DNA of 64,000 nt from Aspidapion aeneum (lineage: Eukaryota; Arthropoda; Insecta; Coleoptera; Brentidae), in assembly GCA_963576565.1 (NCBI GenBank), contig CAUYVT010000075.1, forward strand, positions 28,444-92,443. The letters are read 5' to 3'. The notes beneath the pieces were generated by a model. The model saw nothing but the letters and a program-made list of their open reading frames with translations. It was not told the origin of the DNA and searched no databases. Numbering within the stretch: position 1 is the stretch's first letter; every line of letters begins with the position of its first letter. The position numbers were made by a program, and so were the translations under genes. Positions 21,291 to 32,805 of this stretch are shown piece by piece.

Positions 21291-23029
21291 GGAGGAAAGG
21301 GTAGATATAATTTAACAAATCCCGCCTAAATATATTTATTGTTTACTAGAATTTCATACAAACACGTAGAACTAGTAACACCAAAGAGCCGATTCTCTCC
21401 ACAGCCCTTAGTTAGTTTTTGCTGATGGAGAAGCCAAGAGGTTATGTTATATTGTCAGAAATGTAAATTTCCCCTGACTGTGCCACTGTACGAAACCATC
21501 TTGGAAAAGCGACAAACACAATTATGGTTCTGTTGAGATAAGAAAGTGGTTCCGCCTCCCTCCCAAATGGAAAACATTTGGTTGCCGCCTACCACACAGC
21601 AGATGGTTAATGCGAGAAAAACTATTGAACAGTCTAGAGTGGGAGTCGTAATGGTTAAGCGTGGGGATACAGCAAGTAACGAGAGGGTTTCCCTTTAAAG
21701 TGATTGGACATGGAAATACTGTGAGATAAGAAAATGTTGTCTATAAAATGTATTTTATCTCTGTTTTCGTTTAGGTTTACGTGTTTAGCTCATTAGCTAG
21801 AATGTAAAGTAAATTTTAGGATTATCAGCAACGCCACTGACTTGGTTCCTCCAAGCTCTTCAAAGAGGGGATAATGGACAACCTACCGTTTATAAAAACC
21901 CAAATTTAGAGGAGACAAGTCGGTAGTCACATTCTAAGTTTTGTTGAACTTAACTAAAAGCTCTAAAGTAATTATCAGTAAAGAAACACAAGAGTTTTAT
22001 ATTTAAAGAATATTTTGAATTTTGTTATTTTGGTAAGTTAAAGTTTTATTTTAATATTTTGGGTCTTGTTTGTTTTATAGGTCATAAGAAAAGTCTTGTA
22101 AGAATTTGTAAATTGCAACAGAGTTTTATTTTGTATTCATTAAAGTTTGTAACGTTTTTAGAACTGTTTTATATTTATTTTATACACACAAGAGATCTAC
22201 TACGGTACCCTCGTTTAAGGGTTCGATTTAAAATAAAATCTTACCCGACAATATAGCTATTATGTATATGAACATTTTCCTAGGCAGGGGAAAGCAATCG
22301 CCCCGGTTTATAAATATTGGAGTCCAATAAAAGTTGTTACTGTTAGATTCGCGTGAGAGTCACATCAAAGAGAAGCATTTTAAGTAGGACTCCAGACATC
22401 ATAGATGGCTTTTTAAATCTCTCTTGTAACCCTACGAGCTTCTGTTTTTGTGTTAACCTCAAAAACAGAATATATGATATGCAATTTGCCTAAGTTTTTT
22501 CTTGTTCATTCTGCAGTGGCGTAGCAACCTAGCCCTGGGCTCATGTTCAAAAATTTCCACCAGGTGCCCTTTTTTTCATATTCAACAAGGGATTGGGGAC
22601 TAAAATAAGTTTGTTATATTTGAACAAGTTTCCCAACTTGTTTTCTCGTGTAAATAATATTTTGTTCTAAAAATTAGGGAAATTTCATATTTTTATCAGT
22701 TATTTTGAAAAAAGTGAAAAGGTGCAAACTGGAAAGTTAAGGGCATTGAAACGTAGCTTAGAGTGGAGATGATATTTATTTTCTAAAAAACCGAAAACGC
22801 CATATAGCCCGACGGTCGGCGAGTTGTTAAAAAATTTGACTTATTTTTAGTTTTCGGATCTTAAAAATCTATATTTTAGACAAAAACCTGCTTTCGGCTT
22901 AGACTCAAAAAAAACACCCAAATATGTATCGTTAACTGTACCTAAAAAGTAACTCAACAAGCAGCATTTTTCCTGAAAAATTAAGACCCCGTGTGAGTGC
23001 ATTTTATACAAAACACGAGAATATTTCTC
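21291..23029. other. Unassigned region with promoter-like and splice-donor-like signals
   Basis: TATAAAAA at 21891 is followed about 35 bp later by AAGTCGGTAGTCAC. A good donor TTG|GTAAGT lies at 22032-22033. AATAAAAG occurs at 22327. This could be an LTR or the promoter and first exon of an unknown unit, but no coding sequence supports it. A hAT-type end CAGTGGCGTAGC occurs at 22514 without a partner that I can find. Confidence 0.3.
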
Positions 23030-23100
23030 TGGTAGAAAGTCAAAAGGGGGTAACTCATGTGGTAGCAAAGCCTGAGTTACCCCCTTTTGACTTCCTACCA
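23030..23100. repeat. Long near-perfect hairpin
   Basis: Arms of 28 nt (23030-23057 and 23073-23100) are complementary with one mismatch, around a 15-nt loop. Both contain GTCAAAAGGGGGTAACTCA or its complement. No gene or known MITE ends are attached. Confidence 0.8.
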
Positions 23101-23491
23101 CAGATTTATAAACCGAATAAAATCACCATCTAACCGGCTTTACTAGCGGCTATTTTTTATTCATTGGACCCCAGTGTGAAACGCATTTTTTATTCTAAAA
23201 ACCTGTGGGGGGATTTGAGACCTTCCGCTCTGCCGACCGACACGTCAAAAATGGTTCGCGCGGTTTACGGCCGCATTGATGAGGGTCCGGCGTGTAATAT
23301 CTTGTTGGATTTTCTCAGAATAATTTTCAGTTTCCACAGATAGTTTAAAATGCTCTCTGCCATTAGATAAAAGAAAGAGATTTTGCATTTAAAAATATAT
23401 TTTTCAGTTAACATCTATGGCCTTCAATAAAGACATTTTTCTTTGGTTTCGGTATTAAATATAGTAAATTTTTAGTAATTCTCTCTTTTTA

Positions 23492-23610
23492 CAGGGGCGG
23501 ATACATTATTGCATAAAAGTATTTTGCGTAGGGATCAAATCTCAATATAAATTGAGATTTAGGGGGGGGGGGGATTTTCCCCCTTTCCCCCTCCCGTAGA
23601 TCCGCACCTG
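23492..23610. mobile_element. Miniature hAT-like element, 119 bp
   Basis: Ends CAGGGGCGGAT and ATCCGCACCTG form an imperfect TIR. CTTTTTA flanks both sides (23485-23491 and 23611-23617). The centre has a run of 14 G residues and an AAATCTCAATATAAATTGAGATTT palindrome. Confidence 0.7.
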
Positions 23611-23707
23611 CTTTTTAGATTAACTCTAAGTGATTTTTGCTTTATTCTGAACTATAGGTATGTCCCTAAAGAATCAGGCATCATTTAGATTGAATTTCAA
23701 ACAAAAA

Positions 23708-24403
23708 TACTCGATACGATTTATGGGCACTTAAGCTCACACTAGGTACTATAGTTATAGTGTACGTGCGAGCTAATATAACTAAAAACTGAAATATATT
23801 TTATTCAACTCTAGACTCAATTATCTATCGTTTGATACCACACAAGCCATTTTTTTACTTAAACTCTAATTTTTGAAATCTACCCCCACCTTGAAAAAAA
23901 AACTAAAATGTATTTTGTTTAACTCCAGACTCAATGACCTTTCGTTTGATATCACACACGCTATATTTTTACATAAACTCTAATTTTTTTAATTTACCCC
24001 CACCTTTTTTTTGCTAAATAAACTAAAATGTATTTTGTTTAGCTCCAGACTCAATTACCTTTCGTTTGATATCACACACGCCATATTTTAACATAAACCT
24101 AATTTTTGAAATCTACCCCCACCCTTTTATTTGGCTTGTGTTTGGTGGATTTTATTCATTTTTAAATGGGACCATCTCGAGCGGAAACCCAGCCTAGGTA
24201 CCAAATTTCATTAAAATCGGGCTAGCGGTTTTTGAGTCGTTACAGACAGACAGACAGACAGACAACACAACAAAAAAGTTTCAAAATCATCTGAAACGCA
24301 AAGATATATGAAAATTTTGAAAAATCGGAGCAACTTTTTTTTTTCTCGATAAAATTAGGATCACCATAGCTCACACTACTATAGTATAGTAGTAGTGTGA
24401 GCT
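23708..24403 (+). mobile_element. Palindrome-capped non-autonomous element, copy 2
   Basis: Same organisation as copy 1: start TACTCGATACG, hairpin with GCTCACACTAGGTACTATAG near the left end, three CTCCAGACTCAATTACCTTT blocks, a short GACA microsatellite (24243-24263), and the terminal hairpin ending GTGTGAGCT. AA lies on both sides. It differs from copy 1 by substitutions and a shorter microsatellite. Confidence 0.85.
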
Positions 24404-25280
24404 AAAATCAAAATGGCCGATCCAAAATGGCAGACTTTCTTATTTACCAACCGATTTGTCTTAAACTTGAAATATTACATTGTTTAAGGCCATTTAACAC
24501 AATTTTTTACTTAAATTTAAAAAAATCAAAATGGCCGATCCAAACTGGCGGATTTTCTTATTTACTAACCGATTTGTCTCAAACTTGAAATATTACATTG
24601 CTTGAGGTCATTTAACAAAATTTTTTACTCAAACGAAAAAAAATCAAAATCGCGAATCCAAAATGGCAGACTTTCTTATTTACCAACCGATTTGTCTCAA
24701 ACTTGAAATATTACATTGTTTAAAGTCATTTAACACAATTTTTTACTCAAACTTAAACAATCAAAATGGCCGATCCAAAATGGCGGAATTTCTTATTTAC
24801 TAACCGATTTGTCTCAAACTTGAAATATTACATTGCTTGAGGTCAGTTACAAAATTTTTTACTCAAACTGAAAAAAATCAAAATGGCCGATTCAAAGTGG
24901 TGGACTTTCTTATTTATGAACCGATATGATTTTGATCTTTTTATAAGTTTAAGTCAAAATCATAAGCAGAGACTTGAAACCCTGCCAATTTCTATATTTG
25001 ATACACATCGGTTCATAAATAAGAAAGTCCGCCATTTTGGATCGGCCATTTTGATTTTTTTAAGTTTAAGTAAAAAATTTTGTTAAATGACCTCAAGCAA
25101 TGTAATATTTCAATTTTAAGACAAATCGGTTAGTAAATAAGAAAATCCGTTATTTTGGATTCGCCATTTTGATTTTTTTAAGTTTGAGGATAAAACTGTA
25201 TTAAGTGATCGCAGGCACTCCAAACTTTCAAGTTTGAGACAAATCGGTTTAAAAATAAAGAAATCCGCCATTTTGTTGTA
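24404..25280. repeat. ~119-bp tandem repeats arranged as a large foldback
   Basis: About 4.5 direct units start near 24409, 24527, 24646, 24766 and 24880, each with CAAAATGGCCGATCCAAA, CCGATTTGTCTCAAACTTG and CATTTAACA. After a spacer (24930-25010), units of the same family run in the opposite direction to 25280. The whole region can fold on itself. No gene. Confidence 0.82.
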
Positions 25281-25487
25281 ATAAAAAACGTAAATTGTAG
25301 TGTTACCAGGTTACCAAATACTACACCTACCAAATTTTAACACTCGACTTAATGGATTTACCAATACTTAACAAAACCAAAATTCAAAAAAATTGCGTAA
25401 ACATTTTTTAAAAGATTTTTTTGTATAAATAATATACATATTTTGTTTATCATGTGCACATTTTATCGAAAAAATTTTTTTTAGTCC

Positions 25488-25568
25488 GGCGCCGAGTTGG
25501 CGGCGTCCAGTTGGCGGCGCCGAGTTGGCGGCGCCGAGTTGGCGGCGCCGAGTTGGCGGCGCCCAGTT
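25488..25568. repeat. GC-rich 14-bp minisatellite
   Basis: About five copies of GGCGCCGAGTTGGC stand out against the AT-rich flanks. Each unit contains the GGCGCC palindrome. Confidence 0.85.
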
Positions 25569-25607
25569 GTCCCATTCCGGAAAAACTTTGCCTTTACGAA
25601 GTAAAAT

Positions 25608-25850
25608 GAATAATTTTTAAATTTTCTAAAAAACTCGCCATTATACTTATAACTTCCATCGTACTACAGACCTACCTTTGACAGATGGTGGCGCGACCTT
25701 TTCTTTTAATCAATATTTATCGTAAATTTGTTTCCAGAAAGGTTCCAAGCCTTTAAATAACGTATTTAACGTTTTTTGTCAATATTTATCTGGTCCGCTG
25801 TAATTTAGGTAAATCTGAATCTAAATCTGAAGCTAACTTCAGCCACGTCC
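25608..25850 (+). repeat. Dispersed ~245-bp repeat, copy A
   Basis: Closely matches 52440-52686. Both share AATGAATAATTTTTAAATTT, CTACCTTTGACAGATGGTGG, GGTTCCAAGCCTTTAAATAA and GGTCCGCTGTAATTTA. No terminal repeats or coding sequence; probably a piece of an uncharacterised transposon. Confidence 0.75.
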
Positions 25851-26164
25851 TGGCCGTCATGAATAGCGTCTTGTGATTGCTGATGAGTGCTCACCTCACC
25901 TCACCTCTCGAACAGACAAGAATAAGCGTCCTGCCGACTGTATTTTGTTTTTCCTTTCATTGAACGATCAATGGTCCTGCAAGCATTTTCGCAAGAACGG
26001 TTAAATTAAAAGGACTAAATATCCTGAATTCTTGGCGTCAAAGTACAAAGGAAACGTAGGACTTCAATACTTTAAACGAGGGGACTTTGTTTTGGGAGCA
26101 AAGGCGGAGTTCTACCTACGCAGAAAAGGAGAGTCATAGATTTTCAAAAAGGGCTAGATTTTTT

Positions 26165-26352
26165 TGTACTTGAAGTACTTTTAATGTACTTGGAGTGCTT
26201 CGAATGTACTTGAAGTACTTTGAATGTACGTGAAGTACTTTGAATGTACTTGAAGTACTTTACTTGACAAAATTGTTAAAATTACTTCAAGTACCAAGTA
26301 AAATTACCGGATTGTAGATGTACTTCAAGTACAGTACTTGAAGTACTTGTAA
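26165..26352. repeat. ~20-bp tandem repeat of GTACTTGAAGTAC
   Basis: The palindromic motif TGTACTTGAAGTACTTT recurs about five times in 26165-26265, then continues irregularly to 26350. The motif reappears on the far side of the inverted repeat at 26840-26885. Confidence 0.8.
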
Positions 26353-26407
26353 GTATGGTGGGTGTGCTTTCGGGCTGTTCGGCCGTCATCGTTGAAAATT
26401 CGTTTTC

Positions 26408-26440
26408 GACGTTTCGCCATCTCGAGTGGATGGCATTTTC
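26408..26440 (-). ncRNA. Hammerhead-like motif, left arm
   Basis: Core half CTGAAAA departs from CUGANGA at G8. Stem II is GCCAT/ATGGC, with one extra base before it. GAAACGTC is intact. Stem III is minimal. Probably inactive or only active as a dimer. Confidence 0.5.
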
Positions 26441-26720
26441 AGGAGATGTTGACTGTTAGTCGGCTTCTCGAAGACTGGTGAAATTCATAAACACCAGCAG
26501 ATCTTCAACAGATCTGAAAAACCCTTAAAATTAACAGAACATGGGTACCGGATGTCAAAAACACTAAACGGCTCGGTTACAACTACAAAACTGAATCTCG
26601 GGAAAGTGACCAATCACCGACCAGCTCTGAAATACACCCCGCCCACCAGAGCGTATATACCCTGCGCCCGCGACAGACTAACCATTAGTCTTCGAGAAGC
26701 CGACTAACAGTCAACATCTC

Positions 26721-26753
26721 CTGAAGATGCCATCCACTCGAGATGGCGAAACG
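26721..26753 (+). ncRNA. Hammerhead-like motif, right arm
   Basis: Core CTGAAGA fits CUGANGA. Stem II GCCAT/ATGGC, extra T before it, GAAACGT then T in place of the usual C at the cleavage position. Partial consensus only. Confidence 0.5.
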
Positions 26754-27229
26754 TTAAGAACGAATTTTCAACGACGACGGCCGAACAGCCCGAAAGCACA
26801 CCCACCATTGGACGATGGCCGGGAAAGCCTTTCACAATTTGTACTTGAAGTACAATTTCAAGTACTGTACTTAAAGTACCTGACAACTCTGGTTGTGAGT
26901 AAGGAATTTTCTCAACACTCAAGGTACAGTCATATGTTTGATGATTTTTTTTATTACAAAAAAAATATATTGTTATGAAGTAGGGTATCCAGACTTTTCC
27001 CAAAAAAAGTGGTCCCGAGACTCAGTAAAGGTCCCGGGACCTCAACTTGGTCCCGAAACCGCCAAATTATACCAGACACATGCATAATAAGCGTGACGCA
27101 GCGCCGTCTATTGCATGAACGCGAAAGGATCGCAAAAAAGTTAGACGGATTTATTGAAAATGCAATATTTGCTACTGTCTCAACAAGTACAAGAGCAATC
27201 ATACAAACGTCATCAAGTGCAAAACCAGA

Positions 27230-28960
27230 TCGATTGCAACAATTACAGAGGAATTTCAGTAACCAGTACTCTAAGTAGATTGTACGGTAGGATTCTTAGA
27301 GATCTAATAGAGAATGATTTTCATGAACAAGAAGAAGAAGAGCAAAGTGGGTCTCCTGCAGACAGATCTTGTAGTGATAATGTTTTTTGTCTTAAACAAG
27401 TAATTGAGGAAATAATCTCAATCATACATACATAAAAGCGATAAGAGAACTATACAAAGGGTCAAAATCTAAAATTAAAATTGGAAATCGACTTTCAAAA
27501 GAATTCCTGGTAACAAAAGGCTTAAGACAGGGATATTGTATCTCTCCAACTCTTTTTAAAATATACATCGCAGTACCTCTAAAAAACTGGAAACGTAGAG
27601 TGCACGACATATGAATACAACTTAACGACCGATTTACCATATTGTCAAATAGGTAAAATATTAAAATCAGATTTTCATAAAATTTATTATTTTAAAATTA
27701 TTTAAAAAACAACTTTCTCCTAAATGCTGATGAGGCAGTACCTATAAAATAATAAAAGTTCAGTGAACGAACTTCGCTTTGATGTGTCAGCAATTATGGT
27801 CCTGGCAACGACCCATCGCCAATAAGTGCTGACGCAGGAAGAAAGTGGTATTGGGAGGTGCTGGCTCATCAGCGGGTATCAGTAAGTAAGTGAAAGTAAA
27901 AGAGTACAGAGCCAAAAGTTGTGTCCTGACCTGTGTCTGGTTTTATTACAAGTAATACTGTAAGTATCTTTATATTTATATTGGATATAATTTTATAAAA
28001 GAAAGGGAATTTTAATATTACCAACACATGTCCTAAACCATTACATTTTTTTCATTCCAAAGCTATTTAATTTTACATTTAAATAAAATATATTTTGGTA
28101 AGGTTGTTTAGAGACTGACGATCTTCGTCTTCTCCAACAACCCTACCAATATGGCTCGCACCCAATAGTCGCTAAAGCCGGGGTGCGACTTATGGTGGAG
28201 GCGCCTCTTTTCCTGCACCTAAATTCAATTATATTAATATATATATTATTAATATATACACTACAGTTTGCTGACGACCAAGTAATTGTAGCTAATGATA
28301 AAGAAGACATGGAGTATATGATGAGAAAGTTAATGGAAGAATACCAACAGTGAACAAGACAAGACACAGTACTTACGTATTGGAAACGAATCCAGTGAGT
28401 AAGAACTACACAGTGGACAAGTAATAAGTCCATGCAATAAGTATGTATACAAGGGTGTCACATTTAATAAGCCAGAAACACTATAAAAAAACTGGAAAAT
28501 AGAATAGTAAAAGCAAAAACGGTTATTGGATGTGTTAACAGTATTTTATGGAGCAGAGAGATAAAAAACAAAGTAAAATTTAACATATATGAAACAATGA
28601 AAAGCACGCTGTTGTATGGATAGAGACTTGTCGCGTAACAGAAAAATTAGATCATAAAAGAAAGAATGGGAATCGAGGGAAGCATAATGGATGACATCAT
28701 TAAAAGGCAACTGATATGGTACGGCCATGTACAACGGATGAACGACTAAATATTACCAGGGCAGGTCCTAGAATGGGAACCAATAGGGCGCAGGAAAAGA
28801 GGGCGTCCTAAACTAGAATGGCAACAGTCAATCCAAGGACCAATGATTCAAAAAAATCTGACAGAAGATGATTGTCAGCATCGAAGGAGGTTCAGGAGAA
28901 TCGGCGTCGGACAACGTAGAAAAACGTAGACAAACGTTTTAAACCGACATAATACTAATA
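27230..28960 (+). pseudogene. RTE-clade retrotransposon, RT to 3' end, split by an insertion
   Basis: Reverse transcriptase starts as NNYRGISVTSTLSRLYGRIL (about 27240) and continues to a degenerate SGSPADRSCSDNVFCLKQVI. After a frameshift come KAIRELYKGSKSKIKIGNRL and TKGLRQGYCISPTLFKIYI. The frame is cut near 27640 and resumes at about 28258 with YTLQFADDQVIVANDKEDME, where FADD is catalytic. The C-terminal end includes LIWYGHVQRMND and EWEPIGRRKRGRPKLEWQQS (28700-28830). The 3' end is AAACCGACATAATACTAATA. Several stops are present. Confidence 0.85.
27640..28256. mobile_element. Unidentified ~0.6-kb insertion in the RTE copy
   Basis: It separates the residues GIQLNDRFTI from YTLQFADD. It contains TATAAAATAATAAAAG followed by TTCAGTG (27745-27765), a promoter-like layout, and an inverted pair GCTGATGAGGCAGTACC (27727) / GGTGCTGGCTCATCAGC (27857). 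No coding sequence or clear ends. A solo LTR is one possibility. Confidence 0.4.
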
Positions 28961-29417
28961 CCAATTAGAGCGTGAATTCGAAGGAAAGGTATAAAATTTA
29001 AATTTAATTTAGTAATATCTTTTATGTCAGTTTAGTTCAATGACTGAACAAAGCAACAGAAAGAAAGCAGGAAGGTAAAGTGCGAAACATCCAACTAATG
29101 AGTATTTTTCAATTTCTCAAATTGGAAGTTCTTGCTTTACTTTGATTTGAACACGTCGTAGTTGCAAGGGAAACTGAATGTGGAGATTAGTTTTTCTGAT
29201 TAAAGTACATACATGGTATTACACTAAAATAAATATTCAAATTACAAAATAAATTAGAAATCTAAGCTTTGGATTTAGGTTTGAAAGTCATCTAATAGAA
29301 AGCTCAACAAAGGTAAAAATCAATTTCCATAAATATAAAAACATTTAATTGAAAGTCCTAGCGTTCCTCGTTTATGTCGTTAACAAAAATAGAAGAAAAA
29401 CAAACAGATAGATAGAT
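28961..29417. other. Spacer, nothing recognised
   Basis: AT-rich. It ends in a short AGATAGATAGATTGG tract at the start of the satellite. Confidence 0.4.
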
Positions 29418-32400
29418 TGGTCCTATGGGATTTCCTATCCTAAAAATCGCTAAATGACATTTTTCCGAATCTGAACTCAAGGTGTGGCTTTTTGCATCTT
29501 TATAACTCCACCATACTGTAACTCAGTGCTTTTGTTAATAGAATGTATAGTTTGGGAGATATGAATTTTCAAAGTTTGGCAATTTTGGTCCTATGGGATT
29601 TCCTATCCTAAAAATCGCTAAATGACGTTTTTCAGAATCTCAACTCAAGGTGTGGGTTTTTCGCATCTTTATGGCCCCACCATACTGTAACTCGGTGCTT
29701 TTGTTAATAAAATGTATAGTTTGGGAGATATGAATTTTCAAGATTTGGCAATTTTGGTCCTATGGCATTTCCTATCCTAAAAATCGCTATGACGTTTTTC
29801 CGAATCTGAACTCAAGGTGTGACTTTTTCGCATCTTTATGGCCCCACTATTCTGTAACTCGGTGCTTTTGTTAATAAAATGTATAGTTTGGGAGATATGA
29901 ATTTTCAAAGTTTGGCAATTTTGGTCCTATGGGATTCCCTATCCTAAAAATCGCTAAATGACGTTTTTCAGAATCTCAACTCAATGTGTGGCTTTTTCGC
30001 ATCTTTATGGCCCCACCATACTGTAACTCGGTGCTTCTGTTAATAAAATCTATAGTTTGGGAGATATGAATTTTTAAAGTTTGGCAATTTTGGTCCTATG
30101 GGATTTCCTATCCTACAAATCGCTAAATGACATTTTTCAGAATCTCAACTCAAGGTGTGGCTTTTTCGCATCTTTATGGCACCACCATACTGTAACTCGG
30201 TGCTTTTGTTAATAAAATCTATAGTTTGGGAGATATGAATTTTCAAAATTTGGCAATTTTGGTCTTATGGGATTTCCTATCCTAAAAATCGCTAAATGAC
30301 ATTTTTCCGAATCTGAACCCAGGGTGTGGTTTTTCGCATCCTTATGGCCCCACCATACTGTAACTCGGTGCTTTTGTTAAAAAAATGTACAGCTTGGGAG
30401 ATACGAATTTTCAAAGTTTGGCAATTTTGGTCCTATGGCATTTCCTGTCCTAAAAATCACTAAATGACGTTTTTCACAATCTCAACTCAAGGTGTGGCTT
30501 TTTCGCATCTTTATGGCCCCACCATACTGTAACTCGGTGCTTTTGTTAATAAAATCTATAGTTTAGGAGATATGAGTTTTCAAAGTTTGGCAATTTTGGT
30601 CCTATGAGATTTCCTGTCCTAAAAATCACTAAATGACGTTTTTCACAATCTCAACTCAAGGTGTGGCTTTTTCGCATTTTTAGGGCCCCACCATACTGTA
30701 CTCGTTGCTTTTGTTAATAAAATGTATAGTTTCGGAGATATAAATTTTCAAAATTTGGCAATTTTGGTCCTATGGCATTTCCTATCCTAAAAATCGCTAA
30801 ATGACTTTTTTCCGAATCTGAACTCAAGGTGTGGCTTTTTCGCATCCTTATGGCCCCACCATACTGTAACTCGGTGCTTTTGTTAATAAAATGTATAGTT
30901 TGGGAGATATGAATTTTCAAAGTTTGGCACTTTTGGTCCTATGGGATTCCCTATCCTAAAAATCGCTAAATGACGTTTTTCCGAATCTGAACTCAAGGTG
31001 TGGCTTTTTCGCATCTTTATGGCCCCACCATACTGTAACTCGGTGCTTTTGTTAATAAAATCTATAGCTTGGGAGATATGAATTTTCAAAATTTGGCAAT
31101 TTTGGTCCTATGGGATTCCCTATCCTAAATATCGCTAAATGACTTTTTTCCGAATCTGAATTCAAGGTGTGGCTTTTTCGCATCCTTATGGCCCCACCAT
31201 ACTGTAACTCGGTGCTTTTGTTAATAAAATCTATAGTTTGGGAGATATGAATTTTCAAAGTTTGGCAATTTTGGTCCTATGGGATTCCCTATCCTAAAAA
31301 TCGCGAAATGACGTTTTTCCGAATCTGAACTCAAGGTGTGGCTTTTTCGCATCTTTATGGCCCCACCATACTGTAACTCGGTGCTTTTGTTAATAAAATC
31401 TATAGCTTGGGAGATATGAATTTTCAAAGTTTGGCAATTTTGGTCCTATGGGATTCCCTATCGTAAAAATCGCTAAATGACGTTTTTCAGAATCTCAACT
31501 CAAGGTGTGGTTTTTCGCATCTTTATGGCCCCACCATACTGTAGCTCGGTGCTTTTGTTAATAAAATCTATAGTTTGGGAGATATGAATTTTCAAAGTTT
31601 GGCAATTTTGGACCTATGGGATTTTCTGTCCTAAAAATCACTAAATGACGTATTTCAGAATCTCAAACCAAGGTGTGGCTTTTTCGCATCTTTATGGTCC
31701 CACCATACTGTAACTCCGTGCTTCTGTTAATAAAATCTATAGTTTGGGAGATATGAATTTTCAAAGTTTGGCAATTTTGGTCCTATGGGATTTCCTATCC
31801 TAAAAATCGCTAAATGACGTTTTTCAGAATCTCAACACAAGTTGTGGCTTTTTCGCAACTTTATGGCCCCACCATACTGTAATTTGGTGCTTTTGTTAAT
31901 AAAATCTATAGTTTAGGAGATATGAATTTTCAAAGTTTGGCAATTTTGGTCCTATGAGATTTCCTGTCCTAAAAATCACTAAATGACGTTTTTCACAATC
32001 TCAACTCAAGGTGTGGCTTTTTCGCATCTTTATGGCCCCACCATACTGTAACTCGGTGCTTTTGTTAATAAAATCTATAGTTTGGGAGATATGAATTTTC
32101 AAAGTTTGGCAATTTTGGTCCTATGGGATTCCCTATCCTAAAAATCGCTAAATGACGTTTTTCCGAATCTGAACTCAAGGTGTGGCTTTTTTGCATCTTT
32201 ATAACCCCACCATACTGTAACTCAGTGCTTTTGTTAATAAAATGTATAGTTTGGGAGATATGAATTTTCAAAGTTTGGCAATTTTGGTCCTATGGGATTC
32301 CCTATCATAAAAATCGCTAAATGACTTTTTTCATAATCTCAACTCAAGGTGTGGCTTTTTTGCATCCTTATAACCCTACCATACTGTAACTCAGTGCTTT

Positions 32401-32805
32401 TGTTAATAAAATGTATAGTTTGGGAGATATAAATTTTCAAAGTTTTTCCGAATCTGAACTCAAGGTATGACTTTTTTGCATCTTTATAACCCCACCATAC
32501 TGTAACTCAGTGCTTTTGTTAATAAAATGTATAGTTTGGGAGATATGAATTTTCAAAGTTTGGCAATTTTGGTCCTATGGGATTCCCTATCCTAAAAATC
32601 GCTAAATGACGTTTTTCAGAATCTCAACTCAAGGTGTGGCTTTTTCGCATCTTTATGGCTCCACCATACTGTAACTCGGTGCTTTTGTTAATAAAATCTA
32701 TAGTTTGGGAGATATGAATTTTCAAAGTTTGGCAATTTTGGTCCTATGGGATATCCTATCCTAAAAATCGCTAAATGACGTTTTTCAGAATCTCAACTCA
32801 AGGCC
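29418..32805. repeat. 169-bp satellite, about 20 units
   Basis: Head-to-tail units of about 169 bp contain GGTCCTATGGGATTTCCTAT, CGCTAAATGAC, CTCAAGGTGTGGCTTTTTCG, CCATACTGTAACTCGGTGC and TAGTTTGGGAGATATGAATT. Units differ by about 2-10 substitutions. One unit near 32440 is internally shortened. The short minus-strand frames of 68 codons recurring at each unit follow from the repeat and end in stops; 169 is not a multiple of three, so they are not a repeat protein. Confidence 0.93.

Larger units (their letters stand above)
26354..26809. repeat. Inverted repeat carrying Penelope-type hammerhead-like motifs
   Basis: Arms of about 123 bp (26354-26476 and 26687-26809) are inverted copies around a spacer of about 210 bp. 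Each arm carries a hammerhead-like block. The right arm reads CTGAAGA, T, GCCAT, an 8-nt loop, ATGGC, GAAACGTT (26721-26754, plus). The left arm reads CTGAAAA, T, the same stem, then GAAACGTC (26408-26440, minus). Penelope-like elements are known to carry hammerheads near such GAAACGTC sequences. No Penelope coding sequence is attached here, so this may be a pair of terminal repeats left from one. Confidence 0.65.

Noticed and set aside
21437..22370. A complete LTR retrotransposon repeat (TATA, donor and poly(A) signals present)
   Set aside because: No second copy, no reliable TG...CA boundaries and no target duplication; kept only as an unassigned promoter-like region.
27725..27760. CTGATGAGGC resembling a hammerhead core
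   Set aside because: No matching GAAA or helices; it is part of a local inverted repeat.
30714..32271. Recurring 68-codon minus-strand frames that look like a repeat protein family
   Set aside because: They follow the 169-bp satellite period, which is not a multiple of three, and each ends in a stop; they are by-products of the repeat.
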